Shown one piece after another: positions 8,573-17,579 of a stretch of DNA of 64,000 nt. Source of the DNA: JBKECO01 sp047974745 (GTDB lineage: Bacteria; Bacillota; Clostridia; Lachnospirales; Lachnospiraceae); the NCBI GenBank assembly GCA_047974745.1, contig JBKECO010000001.1, forward strand, positions 77,036 through 141,035. The letters are read 5' to 3'. Positions within the stretch are counted from its first letter, which is position 1, and each line of letters opens with the position of its first letter. The notes beneath the pieces are model-generated. The model had not been told where the DNA came from, made no database searches, and saw nothing but the letters and a program-made list of their open reading frames with translations. A program made the translations under genes and the position numbers.

Positions 8573-9579
8573 TATTTCACCTCTTTACATGCTTTTGTCA
8601 GCTTGTTGATACTATTTGAAAAAGAAATATATTCTGGACACACATCATCGCAGCGGCCACAGCCAGTGCACATATGATAACCGAATCGTTTCTTATAGTC
8701 GTAAACTTTATGCAGCACTTTAAATCTCATACGTTGTGATTTCTTTATGCGAAAAGCGTGACCACCAGCCATGCCTGTAAATCCATCCACATGACAGGAT
8801 GCCCAGACACGGCGTCTTTCGCCTACTCTTCCATTGTCTTCATAAAAGATATCCTGCATGGTATAGCATGTGCAGGTCGGACATACAAAGTTGCATCTTC
8901 CACAAGATATACACCTTGCATTATATTCGTCCCAGATCTCGGACTCGAATAAGGAGAGGTCGACATCCTCCGGCAGCTCTACTTTCACATCGTTCTCTGT
9001 GACATATTTGGGTAAGACTTCGATCTCCTCACAGCCTTTCAGCAGCTTTGAAATATCGTCACAATGGCTGTTGACATATACCTGCTCCTGCTCCTGATCC
9101 AGTTCCACACTGAAATCATAATTATCACAGCTATTTGTACCCATGGAAACACAGAAGCAGTTCTCAAATGATTTTTCACATCCCATCAACACGAACTTGA
9201 CATTTTCTCTAAGCTGCTTGTAATAGTAATCCTCTGGTCCATTATTCAGATACATCTCATCCAGACGCTTCATCGAATGCAGATCACAGCTTCTGAGGAA
9301 AATGACTGCACCTTTTTTTCTTGTCTCTGGTTCTGTTGTTGCTGTTTCTGTAAAATAGAACAGAGTCTGTGAAATTGGAATCAGAACTTCCTTGAAGGAA
9401 AATCTCGATTTTTCTTTAAACTCAATCTCTCTGACAGAATTGATTTCTTCATATTTGATAAGATCTGTATCCGAAAAATGTCCCTTGCCCACAGATCTCT
9501 TTGGAGCGTAGATCACGTGATCCTTTTTGAGGGATTCCAGAATCTGATCAAATTCTAAAATACTTAACTTATAACCCAT
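8572..9579 (-). CDS. asrA: Anaerobic sulfite reductase subunit A (4Fe-4S subunit)
   Basis: 335 residues. The C-terminal third carries two ferredoxin-type motifs, CISCGRCNFVCPTC and CTGCGRCDDVCP, as expected of AsrA, the electron-transfer subunit of the cytosolic sulfite reductase. The N-terminal part matches the 4Fe-4S dicluster/hydrogenase-associated domain (KGAVIFLRSCDLHSM). It starts 24 nt after fnt and overlaps asrB by one base. The full asrABC set is intact. Confidence 0.95.
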   Translation of the reverse strand: MGYKLSILEFDQILESLKKDHVIYAPKRSVGKGHFSDTDLIKYEEINSVREIEFKEKSRFSFKEVLIPISQTLFYFTETATTEPETRKKGAVIFLRSCDLHSMKRLDEMYLNNGPEDYYYKQLRENVKFVLMGCEKSFENCFCVSMGTNSCDNYDFSVELDQEQEQVYVNSHCDDISKLLKGCEEIEVLPKYVTENDVKVELPEDVDLSLFESEIWDEYNARCISCGRCNFVCPTCTCYTMQDIFYEDNGRVGERRRVWASCHVDGFTGMAGGHAFRIKKSQRMRFKVLHKVYDYKKRFGYHMCTGCGRCDDVCPEYISFSNSINKLTKACKEVK

Positions 9580-9603
9580 ACCATCCTTCTTTCTTTTCCA
9601 TTG

Positions 9604-10380
9604 TTATTTATTATTTACGAGCTTTTCTCGCTGCATCACATAATAGGGCAGAGCCACGAACAGTATGGCACCAGCCATGTTACCCAGGGATACCACAATA
9701 ATATTAGTCAAATATCCAGCCACTGTAATGGCCTGATCCATCGGATTTAAGAGTCCGATTGTTAAAAGTGTCATATTCGCAACACTATGTTCGAAGCCAG
9801 ATGTAATAAAGGCGAATAAGCACCAAAAGACCATGATCAGTTTCCCTGCTTCAGACTGCAGCTTGATCGAGCACCATACTGCTAGACAGACAAGGATGTT
9901 ACAGAGCATTGCACGTATAAAAAGTTCAGATATCGGAGCAGTCGTTTTCGCCAGAGTTGTGGATGCTATGAACTCGGCTACAGGGCCTTTATTGAGTCCA
10001 GAAAAATTGTACAGCACGGCAAGTATTGCAGAGCCAAGCCAGTTACCAATATAACAGACGATCCAGACCTTAACTGTTTTAGCCCATGGAACCTCTTTTG
10101 ACAGACTTCCTGCTGTCATGACCAGATTGTTCCCGGTAAACAGCTCAGAACCTGCCATAATAACAAGGCTCAGTGCGATTCCAAAGCTGATTCCCATTAG
10201 TATTTTTGCATATGGCAAACCAGAAAGCAGTCCGCCAACTGTAAAAATCAAAATAATACCAATTCCGACATAAATACCTGCTAAGCCTGATGACAGTAAA
10301 TAACCGAGTGGATTTTTTTCCAAAAAGGCAAGCTTCGCTTTACTGGCATTTACTACATTCTGAAACTCATTTTTAAACAT
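9604..10380 (-). CDS. Formate/nitrite transporter family channel, probable hydrosulfide channel
   Basis: 258 residues with the six-helix aquaporin-like FNT fold. The second helix contains AGSELFTGNNLVM, a conserved FNT signature, and the fifth has GFEHSVANM. FNT members carry formate, nitrite or hydrosulfide. A Clostridioides difficile FNT encoded beside asrABC is established as a hydrosulfide channel, and this gene leads the asr operon, so export of the sulfide made by AsrABC is the best guess; FocA or NirC function is not excluded. Ribosome site GGAGGAG precedes the ATG. Confidence 0.9.
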   Translation of the reverse strand: MFKNEFQNVVNASKAKLAFLEKNPLGYLLSSGLAGIYVGIGIILIFTVGGLLSGLPYAKILMGISFGIALSLVIMAGSELFTGNNLVMTAGSLSKEVPWAKTVKVWIVCYIGNWLGSAILAVLYNFSGLNKGPVAEFIASTTLAKTTAPISELFIRAMLCNILVCLAVWCSIKLQSEAGKLIMVFWCLFAFITSGFEHSVANMTLLTIGLLNPMDQAITVAGYLTNIIVVSLGNMAGAILFVALPYYVMQREKLVNNK

Positions 10381-10427
10381 AATGCTCCTCCAATTCCGTT
10401 GACCACATTAAAAACCATTCCATTAGT

Positions 10428-10456
10428 ACTATACCAAATCCTATATTCTCTAGCAA
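10428..10456 (-). promoter_or_regulatory. Sigma-A promoter of the fnt-asrABC operon
   Basis: On the minus strand TTGCTA (10451-10456) and TATAGT (10428-10433) are 17 nt apart, about 50 nt before the fnt start. I saw no clear Rex- or Fnr-like palindrome. Confidence 0.6.
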
Positions 10457-10548
10457 CCTCATTTTTGCTACGCAATTTTTACTACTTTCGCATTATTTCT
10501 CATACTTCTTTTAAATTATATTTGAATGTAAAGCAACTTCACGGAGCG

Positions 10549-10617
10549 TTTTTTATATCATAGGGGCACTTTCCTATGATATAAAAAAAGGCCTCTGAGG
10601 ATAGCCTCAGAAGCCTT
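10549..10617 (-). terminator. tuf terminator overlapping a second long hairpin
   Basis: In the minus direction the str operon transcript folds the stem AAGGCTTCTGAGG / CCTCAGAGGCCTT (10588-10617, one bulge each side) followed by a run of seven T (10583-10589). Directly after it lies a 16-bp perfect stem with 8-nt loop (10549-10564 with 10573-10588) that includes the same T-run, so the two hairpins compete for it. Confidence 0.88.
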
Positions 10618-10639
10618 ATATTTACTGTACTATTTGCAA

Positions 10640-11827
10640 TTATTCGATAATTGTAGCAACACGGCCTGAACCAACAGTACGTCCACCTTCACGAATCGCG
10701 AATGTAAGACCCTGCTCCATAGCGATTGGATGGATCAGTTCGATTGTCATTTCTACGTTATCCCCAGGCATACACATCTCTGTTCCTGCTGGAAGGTTAC
10801 ATACACCTGTAATGTCTGTTGTTCTGAAATAGAACTGAGGACGGTAGTTGTTGAAGAAAGGAGTATGACGTCCACCTTCATCTTTTGTCAGTACATAAAC
10901 CTGAGCTGTAAATTTCTTGTGACATTTTACAGAGCCTGGTTTAGCAAGAACCTGTCCACGAACGATCTGATCACGGTTAACACCACGAAGAAGAGCACCA
11001 ATGTTATCACCAGCCTGAGCTTCATCAAGGAGTTTACGGAACATTTCGATTCCTGTTACAACAGTTTTCTGTGATTCTTCTTTAATTCCAAGAATTTCAA
11101 GTTCATCACTTAAGTGCAGAGTTCCTCTTTCTACTCTACCTGTAGCAACTGTTCCACGACCTGTGATTGTGAAAACGTCTTCTACTGGCATTAAGAAAGG
11201 TTTGTCTGTTTCTCTGACTGGGTTTGGAATATACTCATCAACAGTATCCATGAGCTCCATGATTTTATCGCCCCACTCACTTGCAGGATCTTCAAGTGCT
11301 TTTAAAGCGGATCCTTTGATAATTGGGCAATCATTGAAGTTGTACTCTTCTAACTGCTCTGTGATTTCCATTTCTACTAATTCAAGTAATTCTTCATCGT
11401 CTACCATGTCACATTTATTCATGAATACTACGATATAAGGAACACCTACCTGACGTGAAAGTAAGATATGCTCTTTAGTCTGAGCCATAACACCATCTGT
11501 AGCAGCTACAACAAGGATAGCTCCGTCCATCTGAGCAGCACCTGTGATCATGTTTTTAACATAGTCAGCATGTCCTGGGCAGTCAACGTGTGCATAATGT
11601 CTCTTGTCTGTTGAGTACTCAACGTGAGCTGTAGAGATTGTAATTCCTCTTTCTCTTTCTTCTGGAGCTTTATCGATATTATCGAAATCCGTAGCTGTGT
11701 TACCAGCAACTCTTTCTGAAAGAACTTTTGTGATTGCAGCTGTTAATGTTGTTTTACCATGATCTACATGACCGATGGTTCCAATATTACAATGTGGTTT
11801 TGATCTGTCAAATTTAGCTTTAGCCAT
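10640..11827 (-). CDS. tuf: Elongation factor Tu
   Basis: 395 residues, the family norm. GTPase motifs are all present near the N-terminus: GHVDHGKTT (G1), DCPGHADY (G3) and NKCD (G4). The C-terminal barrels are complete and the end reads GRVATIIE. It carries aminoacyl-tRNA to the ribosome. Ribosome site AAGGAGG. It is the last gene of rpsL-rpsG-fusA-tuf, but a 150-nt gap after fusA holds its own consensus promoter, so it can be made in excess of the other str genes. A strong terminator follows. Confidence 0.99.
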   Translation of the reverse strand: MAKAKFDRSKPHCNIGTIGHVDHGKTTLTAAITKVLSERVAGNTATDFDNIDKAPEERERGITISTAHVEYSTDKRHYAHVDCPGHADYVKNMITGAAQMDGAILVVAATDGVMAQTKEHILLSRQVGVPYIVVFMNKCDMVDDEELLELVEMEITEQLEEYNFNDCPIIKGSALKALEDPASEWGDKIMELMDTVDEYIPNPVRETDKPFLMPVEDVFTITGRGTVATGRVERGTLHLSDELEILGIKEESQKTVVTGIEMFRKLLDEAQAGDNIGALLRGVNRDQIVRGQVLAKPGSVKCHKKFTAQVYVLTKDEGGRHTPFFNNYRPQFYFRTTDITGVCNLPAGTEMCMPGDNVEMTIELIHPIAMEQGLTFAIREGGRTVGSGRVATIIE

Positions 11828-11887
11828 TTTGATTATCCTCCTTAAACTTATGCCTCATGGGCGAATGTTTTTGTTCAGAATGTTTTT

Positions 11888-11930
11888 ACTCGGTTATATC
11901 GATTATATCTGAAATAACCGAGTTTATCAA
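11888..11930 (-). promoter_or_regulatory. tuf promoter with an embedded 10-bp dyad
   Basis: On the minus strand TTGATA (11925-11930), 17 nt, TATAAT (11902-11907). A perfect 10-bp inverted repeat, ACTCGGTTAT / ATAACCGAGT (11888-11897 and 11914-11923), brackets the -10 box. It could be a repressor site or the start of a structured leader. Confidence 0.75.
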
Positions 11931-11978
11931 GTTGTTTTTCCTCAGTTTCTCTCTGGAAAAAGCATGAGCATTATTGCT

Positions 11979-14093
11979 CTAGGCTTTGTTCGAAAGAACC
12001 TTTTCCTGTACATTTTTTGGTACTGGTTCATATTTTTCGAAGAACATGGAATAGTTACCGCGTCCCTGAGTTCTTGAACGTAGATCTGTTGAATATCCAA
12101 ACATTTCAGCAAGTGGAACAAATGCTCTAACGATCTTTCCACCACCAAGGTCATCCATACCTTCGATTCGGCCACGGCGAGAATTGATATCACCGATAAC
12201 ATCTCCCATATAGTCTTCCGGCATAGTTACTTCCACTTTCATGATCGGCTCAAGGAGAACTGGTGCTGCTTTGTGCATCGCCTCTTTAAATGCCATAGAT
12301 CCTGCAATGTGGAAAGCCATTTCAGAAGAATCGACTTCATGGTAAGATCCGTCATAAACAGTTGCATGAATACCAACAACCGGGAAGCCACCAAGTGTAC
12401 CTGCTTTTGTTGCTTCTTCGATACCTGCTCCAACTGGTGCAATGTATTCTTTTGGAATTGAACCACCGACAACCTTAGAGTCAAATTTAAATAATTCTTC
12501 TCCATTGGCATCCATTGGCTCAAAAATAACTTTACAATGTCCGTACTGTCCTCGTCCACCAGACTGTTTTGCATACTTGTATTCCTGATCCACAGTTTTT
12601 GTGAAGGTCTCTTTGTATGCAACCTGTGGTGCACCCACGTTTGCTTCTACTTTGAATTCACGAAGCAGACGGTCTACGATAATTTCCAGATGAAGCTCAC
12701 CCATTCCGGCGATGATCGTCTGTCCAGTTTCCTGGTCAGTATGTGCACGGAAGGTAGGATCCTCTTCTGCAAGCTTTGCAAGTGCTTCACCCATCTTGCC
12801 CTGTCCTGCTTTCGTCTTAGGCTCGATTGCCAACTCGATAACAGGTTCTGGGAATTCCATGGATTCAAGAATAACCGGATTGCGTTCGTCACAGATCGTA
12901 TCACCAGTTGTAGTAAATTTAAATCCTACCGCTGCAGCGATATCCCCTGCGTAAACTTTATCGATCTCTTCTCGTTTATTTGCATGCATCTGAAGAATAC
13001 GTCCAACACGTTCTTTTTTGCCTTTTGTAGCATTCAATACATAAGATCCAGAATTTACATTACCGGAATAAACACGGAAAAATGCAAGCTTTCCAACAAA
13101 TGGGTCAGCCATGATCTTAAATGCGAGAGCGGAAAATGGTTCTTCGTCAGAAGAATGTCTAACGATCTCATTTCCTTCCAGGTCTGTACCCTGGATCGCA
13201 GGGATATCTGTTGGTGCAGGCATATATTCTAGAACTGCATCCAATAACTTCTGAACTCCCTTATTTCTGTAAGCGGAACCACAGCACACCGGAATCGCTG
13301 CACAATCGCATGTGCCTTTTCTCAATGCTGCTTTCAGCTCTTCCACGGATGGTTCTTCACCTTCCAGGTACATCATCATAAGGTCATCATCGAGTTCGCA
13401 GATTTTTTCCACCATCTCTGTGCGGTATAGCTCTGCATCATCCTTCATATCATCCGGAATTACAGTGATCGAGATATCTTCGCCTTTATCATCGTTGTAG
13501 ATATACGCCTGCATTTCCATCAGGTCGATGATTCCGGTAAAGTCGTCTTCCTTACCAATTGGTAACTGAAGAATAATTGCATTTTTTCCAAGTCTGTCAC
13601 GGATCTGATCTACAGCTCCGTAAAAATTCGCACCCAGGATATCCATCTTATTGATGAATGCCATTCTAGGTACATTATATGTATCAGCCTGACGCCATAC
13701 ATTTTCTGACTGAGGTTCTACTCCTCCCTTTGCACAGAAGACACCAACAGCGCCGTCTAATACACGGAGGGAACGCTCAACTTCAACTGTGAAGTCAACG
13801 TGTCCTGGAGTATCAATAATATTGATACGATGCTCTAATGCGTCAGGCTTTACCTGTCCATTCTCACGCAGTGTCCAGTGACATGTTGTAGCGGCTGAAG
13901 TAATGGTGATTCCACGTTCCTGCTCCTGTTCCATCCAGTCCATGGTAGCAGTTCCTTCGTGAGTATCACCAATTTTATAATTAACACCGGTATAGTATAA
14001 GATACGCTCTGTCAATGTAGTCTTTCCTGCATCAATATGAGCCATGATACCAATGTTCCTGGTTCTCTCTAATGGATATTCTCTTCCAGCCAA
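11979..14093 (-). CDS. fusA: Elongation factor G
   Basis: 704 residues. The translocase GTPase motifs are clear (AHIDAGKTT, DTPGHVDF, NKMD). The fourth domain loop contains SGGRGQYGHCKV and the end matches EF-G. The start is TTG (14091-14093) after GGAGGAATAACC, because the usual MAGREYPLE opening begins exactly there and no ATG is near. It lies 50 nt downstream of rpsG. The length and domains are normal for the canonical factor. Confidence 0.99.
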   Translation of the reverse strand: MAGREYPLERTRNIGIMAHIDAGKTTLTERILYYTGVNYKIGDTHEGTATMDWMEQEQERGITITSAATTCHWTLRENGQVKPDALEHRINIIDTPGHVDFTVEVERSLRVLDGAVGVFCAKGGVEPQSENVWRQADTYNVPRMAFINKMDILGANFYGAVDQIRDRLGKNAIILQLPIGKEDDFTGIIDLMEMQAYIYNDDKGEDISITVIPDDMKDDAELYRTEMVEKICELDDDLMMMYLEGEEPSVEELKAALRKGTCDCAAIPVCCGSAYRNKGVQKLLDAVLEYMPAPTDIPAIQGTDLEGNEIVRHSSDEEPFSALAFKIMADPFVGKLAFFRVYSGNVNSGSYVLNATKGKKERVGRILQMHANKREEIDKVYAGDIAAAVGFKFTTTGDTICDERNPVILESMEFPEPVIELAIEPKTKAGQGKMGEALAKLAEEDPTFRAHTDQETGQTIIAGMGELHLEIIVDRLLREFKVEANVGAPQVAYKETFTKTVDQEYKYAKQSGGRGQYGHCKVIFEPMDANGEELFKFDSKVVGGSIPKEYIAPVGAGIEEATKAGTLGGFPVVGIHATVYDGSYHEVDSSEMAFHIAGSMAFKEAMHKAAPVLLEPIMKVEVTMPEDYMGDVIGDINSRRGRIEGMDDLGGGKIVRAFVPLAEMFGYSTDLRSRTQGRGNYSMFFEKYEPVPKNVQEKVLSNKA

Positions 14094-14143
14094 GGTTATT
14101 CCTCCTAACTTTGTAAAATGAAAACCTATGCACTAAAGATAAA

Positions 14144-14614
14144 CTAGAATCTATAATGTGCGAAAGCTTTGTTTGCTTCTGCCATTTTGTGCATGTCTTC
14201 TTTTCTTTTTACAGATGCTCCAGTATTGTTCGCTGCATCCATAATTTCATTTGCAAGTCTGTCCTGCATGGTCTTTTCTCCTCTTTTACGGGAGAAGGTA
14301 GTCAACCAGCGAAGTCCAAGAGCCTGACGTCTCTCTGGTCTTACTTCGATTGGCACCTGATATGTTGCACCACCAATACGTCTAGCCTTAACTTCAAGTG
14401 CTGGCATAACGTTGTTCATGCAGTCTTCAAATACCTCGATTGCAGGTCTGTCTGTTTTTTCTTCTACTTTAGCAAGTGCTCCGTATACAATTTTTTGAGC
14501 TACACCTCTCTTGCCATCTAACATGATATTGTTGATGAGCTTTGTAACTACTTTGTTATTGTATAATGGATCTGCTAATATATCTCTTTTTTGAGTATGT
14601 CCTTTACGTGGCAC
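14144..14614 (-). CDS. rpsG: 30S ribosomal protein S7
   Basis: 156 residues. I use GTG at 14612-14614: AAGGAGG lies 8 nt upstream and the sequence then begins PRKGHTQKRD as in other S7 proteins. The longer frame from 14635 would include the ribosome site itself. S7 initiates assembly of the 30S head and in some bacteria represses its own operon; a hairpin just upstream (14650-14677) may serve this. Confidence 0.98.
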   Translation of the reverse strand: MPRKGHTQKRDILADPLYNNKVVTKLINNIMLDGKRGVAQKIVYGALAKVEEKTDRPAIEVFEDCMNNVMPALEVKARRIGGATYQVPIEVRPERRQALGLRWLTTFSRKRGEKTMQDRLANEIMDAANNTGASVKRKEDMHKMAEANKAFAHYRF

Positions 14615-14649
14615 GGTACTTCCCTCCTTAATCATTTTGTTGTTTCTGA

Positions 14650-14677
14650 AGACTCCGCATTCGGAACGGCAGAGTCT
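14650..14677 (-). promoter_or_regulatory. Hairpin in the rpsL-rpsG spacer
   Basis: In minus-strand RNA AGACTCTGC pairs with GCGGAGTCT (9 bp with one G-U; the plus strand would have a mismatch), loop about 10 nt, ending 35 nt before the rpsG start. The 187-nt rpsL-rpsG spacer has no other clear signal. A role as S7 autoregulatory site is inference from the E. coli str operon. Confidence 0.45.
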
Positions 14678-14801
14678 CGATTAAATCAACGGTACTCACA
14701 TGTGTCCTCTAATGTGTTCGTGCTAAAATCTATGACTCATTGCGAAACATAATTCCAACACTAACCTTTAGATCTGTTTGTGATACTATTGGTCGCTCAT
14801 G

Positions 14802-15224
14802 CTATTTCTTAGCATCTTTTGGTCTCTTAGCGCCATACTTAGAGCGAGCCTGACGTCTGTTAGCAACGCCAGCAGTATCAAGAGTTCCTCTGATAACGTG
14901 GTATCTTGTACCTGGTAAGTCTTTTACCCTACCACCACGGATAAGAACAACACTATGCTCCTGTAAGTTGTGACCTTCTCCCGGAATATATCCTGTTACT
15001 TCAATTCCGTTAGAAAGACGTACTCTGGCTATTTTTCTAAGCGCTGAGTTAGGCTTCTTTGGAGTAGCTGTCTTAACTGCTGTACATACTCCTCTTTTCT
15101 GAGGAGAAGAAGTTGATGTTGACTTCTTTCTTAAAGAGTTGTAATTTTTCTGCAGTGCAGGGGCTGTTGACTTCTTTACAGATGTCTCTCTTCCTTTTCT
15201 TACTAACTGGTTAAATGTTGGCAT
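14802..15224 (-). CDS. rpsL: 30S ribosomal protein S12
   Basis: 140 residues beginning MPTFNQLVRKGRE. The ATG at 15222-15224 has AGGAGG 8 nt upstream; the GTG three codons earlier overlaps that site. The decoding-centre loop TPKKPNSALRK is present with the lysine of streptomycin-sensitive strains, and the second loop PGEGHNLQEHS is intact. First gene of the str operon, directly behind a consensus promoter. No L7Ae-family gene precedes it, unlike many Firmicutes. Confidence 0.99.
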   Translation of the reverse strand: MPTFNQLVRKGRETSVKKSTAPALQKNYNSLRKKSTSTSSPQKRGVCTAVKTATPKKPNSALRKIARVRLSNGIEVTGYIPGEGHNLQEHSVVLIRGGRVKDLPGTRYHVIRGTLDTAGVANRRQARSKYGAKRPKDAKK

Positions 15225-15273
15225 TCGTTTCACCTCCTGTTTAGAATAATCGCATTTTTATGCATGCTAAATT

Positions 15274-15302
15274 ATTATAGTGCCTCAATGTCAAATTGTC
15301 AA
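15274..15302 (-). promoter_or_regulatory. Consensus sigma-A promoter of the str operon
   Basis: Perfect TTGACA (15297-15302), 17-nt spacer, perfect TATAAT (15274-15279) on the minus strand, about 50 nt before rpsL. No terminator is visible between the last glycan gene (stop at 15339) and this promoter, so read-through from the glycan island into str genes is possible. Confidence 0.9.
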
Positions 15303-15338
15303 GAACTTTCTGCTCTTAAACTCAAGATTTTCTGCTTC

Positions 15339-16277
15339 TTAGCTAGAGATCTGTTCTGCAAAATATCGGCCGATTTGAGCGATAAAGGTCAGTGTCTCTT
15401 TTTTGAGTTCTTCCGGAAAGGCATTCAGGACCGGAGCCGTCTCAAAGCTCAGTGTTTTCTGATAACCGATCCTTTTTAACCCGCTAAGAAATCCGTTCCA
15501 GTCGGTGGAGGGCTGATTCTCTCTCGTCCTTGTAAATGTGAATGGAATCTGATGCAGATCTGATATACCATCATTATCATGAATATGGAGAACCTTAAGA
15601 CGGTGACCGAGTTGAAGCAGAAAGCTCAAAAAATCAATACCTACCAGATTTGCATGTCCGGTATCAAAGCAAAAACCAAGCACTTCCTGCTGATATCTTT
15701 CATTGATACGATCGATTCTTTCGGCAGCTTTTCTTCCATCACAGCAGGGCCCTTCTGTGAGATGACCGCCCACACCTTCATAGATGTTCTCGATACATAG
15801 TGTCAGCTGCAGCTCCTTGACCATTGGTGCGATCGAGTCGATAAATTTCTCTGTCTGCTGCCAGGCCGCTTCTTCTGATCCGAGATATCTGCTCAGTTTA
15901 AATCCATGTATAACAACATTGGGGCAGTTAAGATAGCTGCATATCTGTAGGCTTTTTGGAACCATCTCTTTCATGAGATACCTGTTGATTTCTTCATCCC
16001 CTCCCGGAATGAAAATGGGATAAGGCATATGCATCTGGTTGATTTCAATTCCCTGAGAAACTGCACCTTTTTTAAATGGCTCAAAGAATGTCCAAAGCTG
16101 CGCGATCGATCTGTCAAAAAAGCTGTTCCTCTCTGCCTGATAAAGCTGAGTGTTCAGCAGATACTCATTCAGGCTAAAGTCTGCGCAGGTAAATCCCGTC
16201 TGCCGCAGAATGGAAAAGCCTGCCTCCGGATCTGTTTCTTCAATGATATTTTTTGTTTGAACACCTAATGGCAGCAT
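15339..16277 (-). CDS. Sugar phosphate isomerase/epimerase, TIM barrel (glycan island)
   Basis: 312 residues from the ATG at 16277, which has AAAGGAG 8 nt upstream; the longer frame overlaps the previous gene and has no ribosome site. Xylose-isomerase-like TIM barrel with intact-looking metal residues: LCIENIYEG, GFCFDTGHANL, HIHDNDG and LSFETAP. It is a paralogue of the barrel of the preceding gene (shared TDW and GFCxDxG patterns). Last gene of the island, probably modifying a sugar precursor or a keto-sugar; the substrate is unknown. Confidence 0.8.
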   Translation of the reverse strand: MLPLGVQTKNIIEETDPEAGFSILRQTGFTCADFSLNEYLLNTQLYQAERNSFFDRSIAQLWTFFEPFKKGAVSQGIEINQMHMPYPIFIPGGDEEINRYLMKEMVPKSLQICSYLNCPNVVIHGFKLSRYLGSEEAAWQQTEKFIDSIAPMVKELQLTLCIENIYEGVGGHLTEGPCCDGRKAAERIDRINERYQQEVLGFCFDTGHANLVGIDFLSFLLQLGHRLKVLHIHDNDGISDLHQIPFTFTRTRENQPSTDWNGFLSGLKRIGYQKTLSFETAPVLNAFPEELKKETLTFIAQIGRYFAEQISS

Positions 16278-16293
16278 GATCCTCACTCCTTTG

Positions 16294-17559
16294 TCATTCC
16301 AGCCTGTCATAATAAAAACTTGGCATATACTCGTCATTAAAAAACTCAATCGGATTCTCGATCCCCATATCCCACAGCTGCTGTTGGATTTCCCTGTAAT
16401 ATACATTGCAGATAAAAATCCCACAGTCTTTTGGTATACTTTTAAGTTGATCCGGAGAGTTCACCTCCAAACCGCAGAATTTCGTTCCCCATAGCCTCGA
16501 ATTGTTGTCGCAGGTAAACAGCGGCTTGTAGGTCTTACCATAGCACTTCATGTAATTGCGGCACATATTTCCTGCTCCAAATAATACGATCGAAGAGTAC
16601 CTTCTCAGATGCTGCTCCAGCTCGGCCTGCCATACAAAATATGCTGCCACGGAATGGGCAAGCTTTAAAAGATCTGGTCTCAGCACAGGTGAAAATGCTA
16701 ATGCAGTGGAATACAGGTTCATGATCAGATGTCCATTAAATTCCAAATCTCTCAGAGCTCGAATCAGACTTAACCAGTCCGTCTGGGACTGCCTGTCGTC
16801 CACGCAGGTAAATGGCAGCATTGCGTTCTCCCGGCTTCCATTGCAGTCCCGAAGTATGATCGCTTTGATCCTCTGGCCGAGGGGACGCATAAATTCAGAC
16901 ATGTCCTGCCCGCAAAGATTGCAGACTCCGACATCCATACAGAATCCAAATCTTTCTTCTTTTGCGGCTTCATTCAGAGCATCCACCCAGGAGGCTGCTT
17001 CCAGAGGATCTGAGCAAATGCCTCTCACCAGGTGTCCGTTCCTGTTCCTGCACTGATTTTCCAGCAGGATCATGAGATTATTCTCCCTTGCTTTTTCTAT
17101 ATAGGAAAGGTAAAATTCTTTGTTGGAATACCACTCCTGCTCCTTTTCGATTCCGGCGAACCATGGCCGTATCACAATAGCCTGGCAATTCATTTTACCT
17201 GCCTCTTCTATACTAAGTAGAGTCAGCGTACGAATGAGTTCCTTACTTTCTGCTTTTTTGGTGTCTCTTGGCAGATATGGGGCATAGGCTATTGAAGCAT
17301 GCAGTCCTTCCTGCTTCCAGCGTTTTGTAACAGCCTGCACTCGTTCCGGAAGTTTGGACGGATCCTCCGCAATCAGTGTTCTGCTTTTGTCATAGGATCT
17401 CGATCTTTTTCTTCTTTCCAGATTCTCGATTTCATCAGGGAGGCAGAACTGAGACAGATCAAGCAGTACATCATTAAATTTCCCATTTATTAAGTCGATG
17501 GTACCTTGACCCGGCGAGACAATATCCACGATTCCTGCCGGCGAACATACAATATTCAA
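16294..17559 (-). CDS. Degenerate TIM-barrel isomerase-like protein with C-terminal Rossmann module
   Basis: 421 residues. The start is TTG (17557-17559) after AGGAGG. Residues 1-300 form a sugar-isomerase-like barrel, paralogous to the next gene. Two metal-site motifs have decayed: DTGHANL is DVGVCNL here and HIHDND is ILRDCNG, so this copy may not be catalytic. Residues 335-421 are a small Rossmann-like unit, IVLFGAGNMCRN then FTCDNNSRLWG, the module that recurs across the island. It could be a binding or scaffold protein. 16 nt separate it from the paralogue. Confidence 0.72.
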   Translation of the reverse strand: MNIVCSPAGIVDIVSPGQGTIDLINGKFNDVLLDLSQFCLPDEIENLERRKRSRSYDKSRTLIAEDPSKLPERVQAVTKRWKQEGLHASIAYAPYLPRDTKKAESKELIRTLTLLSIEEAGKMNCQAIVIRPWFAGIEKEQEWYSNKEFYLSYIEKARENNLMILLENQCRNRNGHLVRGICSDPLEAASWVDALNEAAKEERFGFCMDVGVCNLCGQDMSEFMRPLGQRIKAIILRDCNGSRENAMLPFTCVDDRQSQTDWLSLIRALRDLEFNGHLIMNLYSTALAFSPVLRPDLLKLAHSVAAYFVWQAELEQHLRRYSSIVLFGAGNMCRNYMKCYGKTYKPLFTCDNNSRLWGTKFCGLEVNSPDQLKSIPKDCGIFICNVYYREIQQQLWDMGIENPIEFFNDEYMPSFYYDRLE

Positions 17560-17579
17560 ACCATTCCTCCTGTATTACA

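Noticed and set aside
12537..13232. 231-codon open frame opposite fusA
   Set aside because: It lies fully antisense to EF-G, is Cys/Phe/Ser-rich, has no ribosome site, and results from fusA codon bias.
16556..17056. 166-codon plus-strand frame opposite the TIM-barrel/Rossmann gene
   Set aside because: Shadow frame; the minus-strand protein is clearly real.
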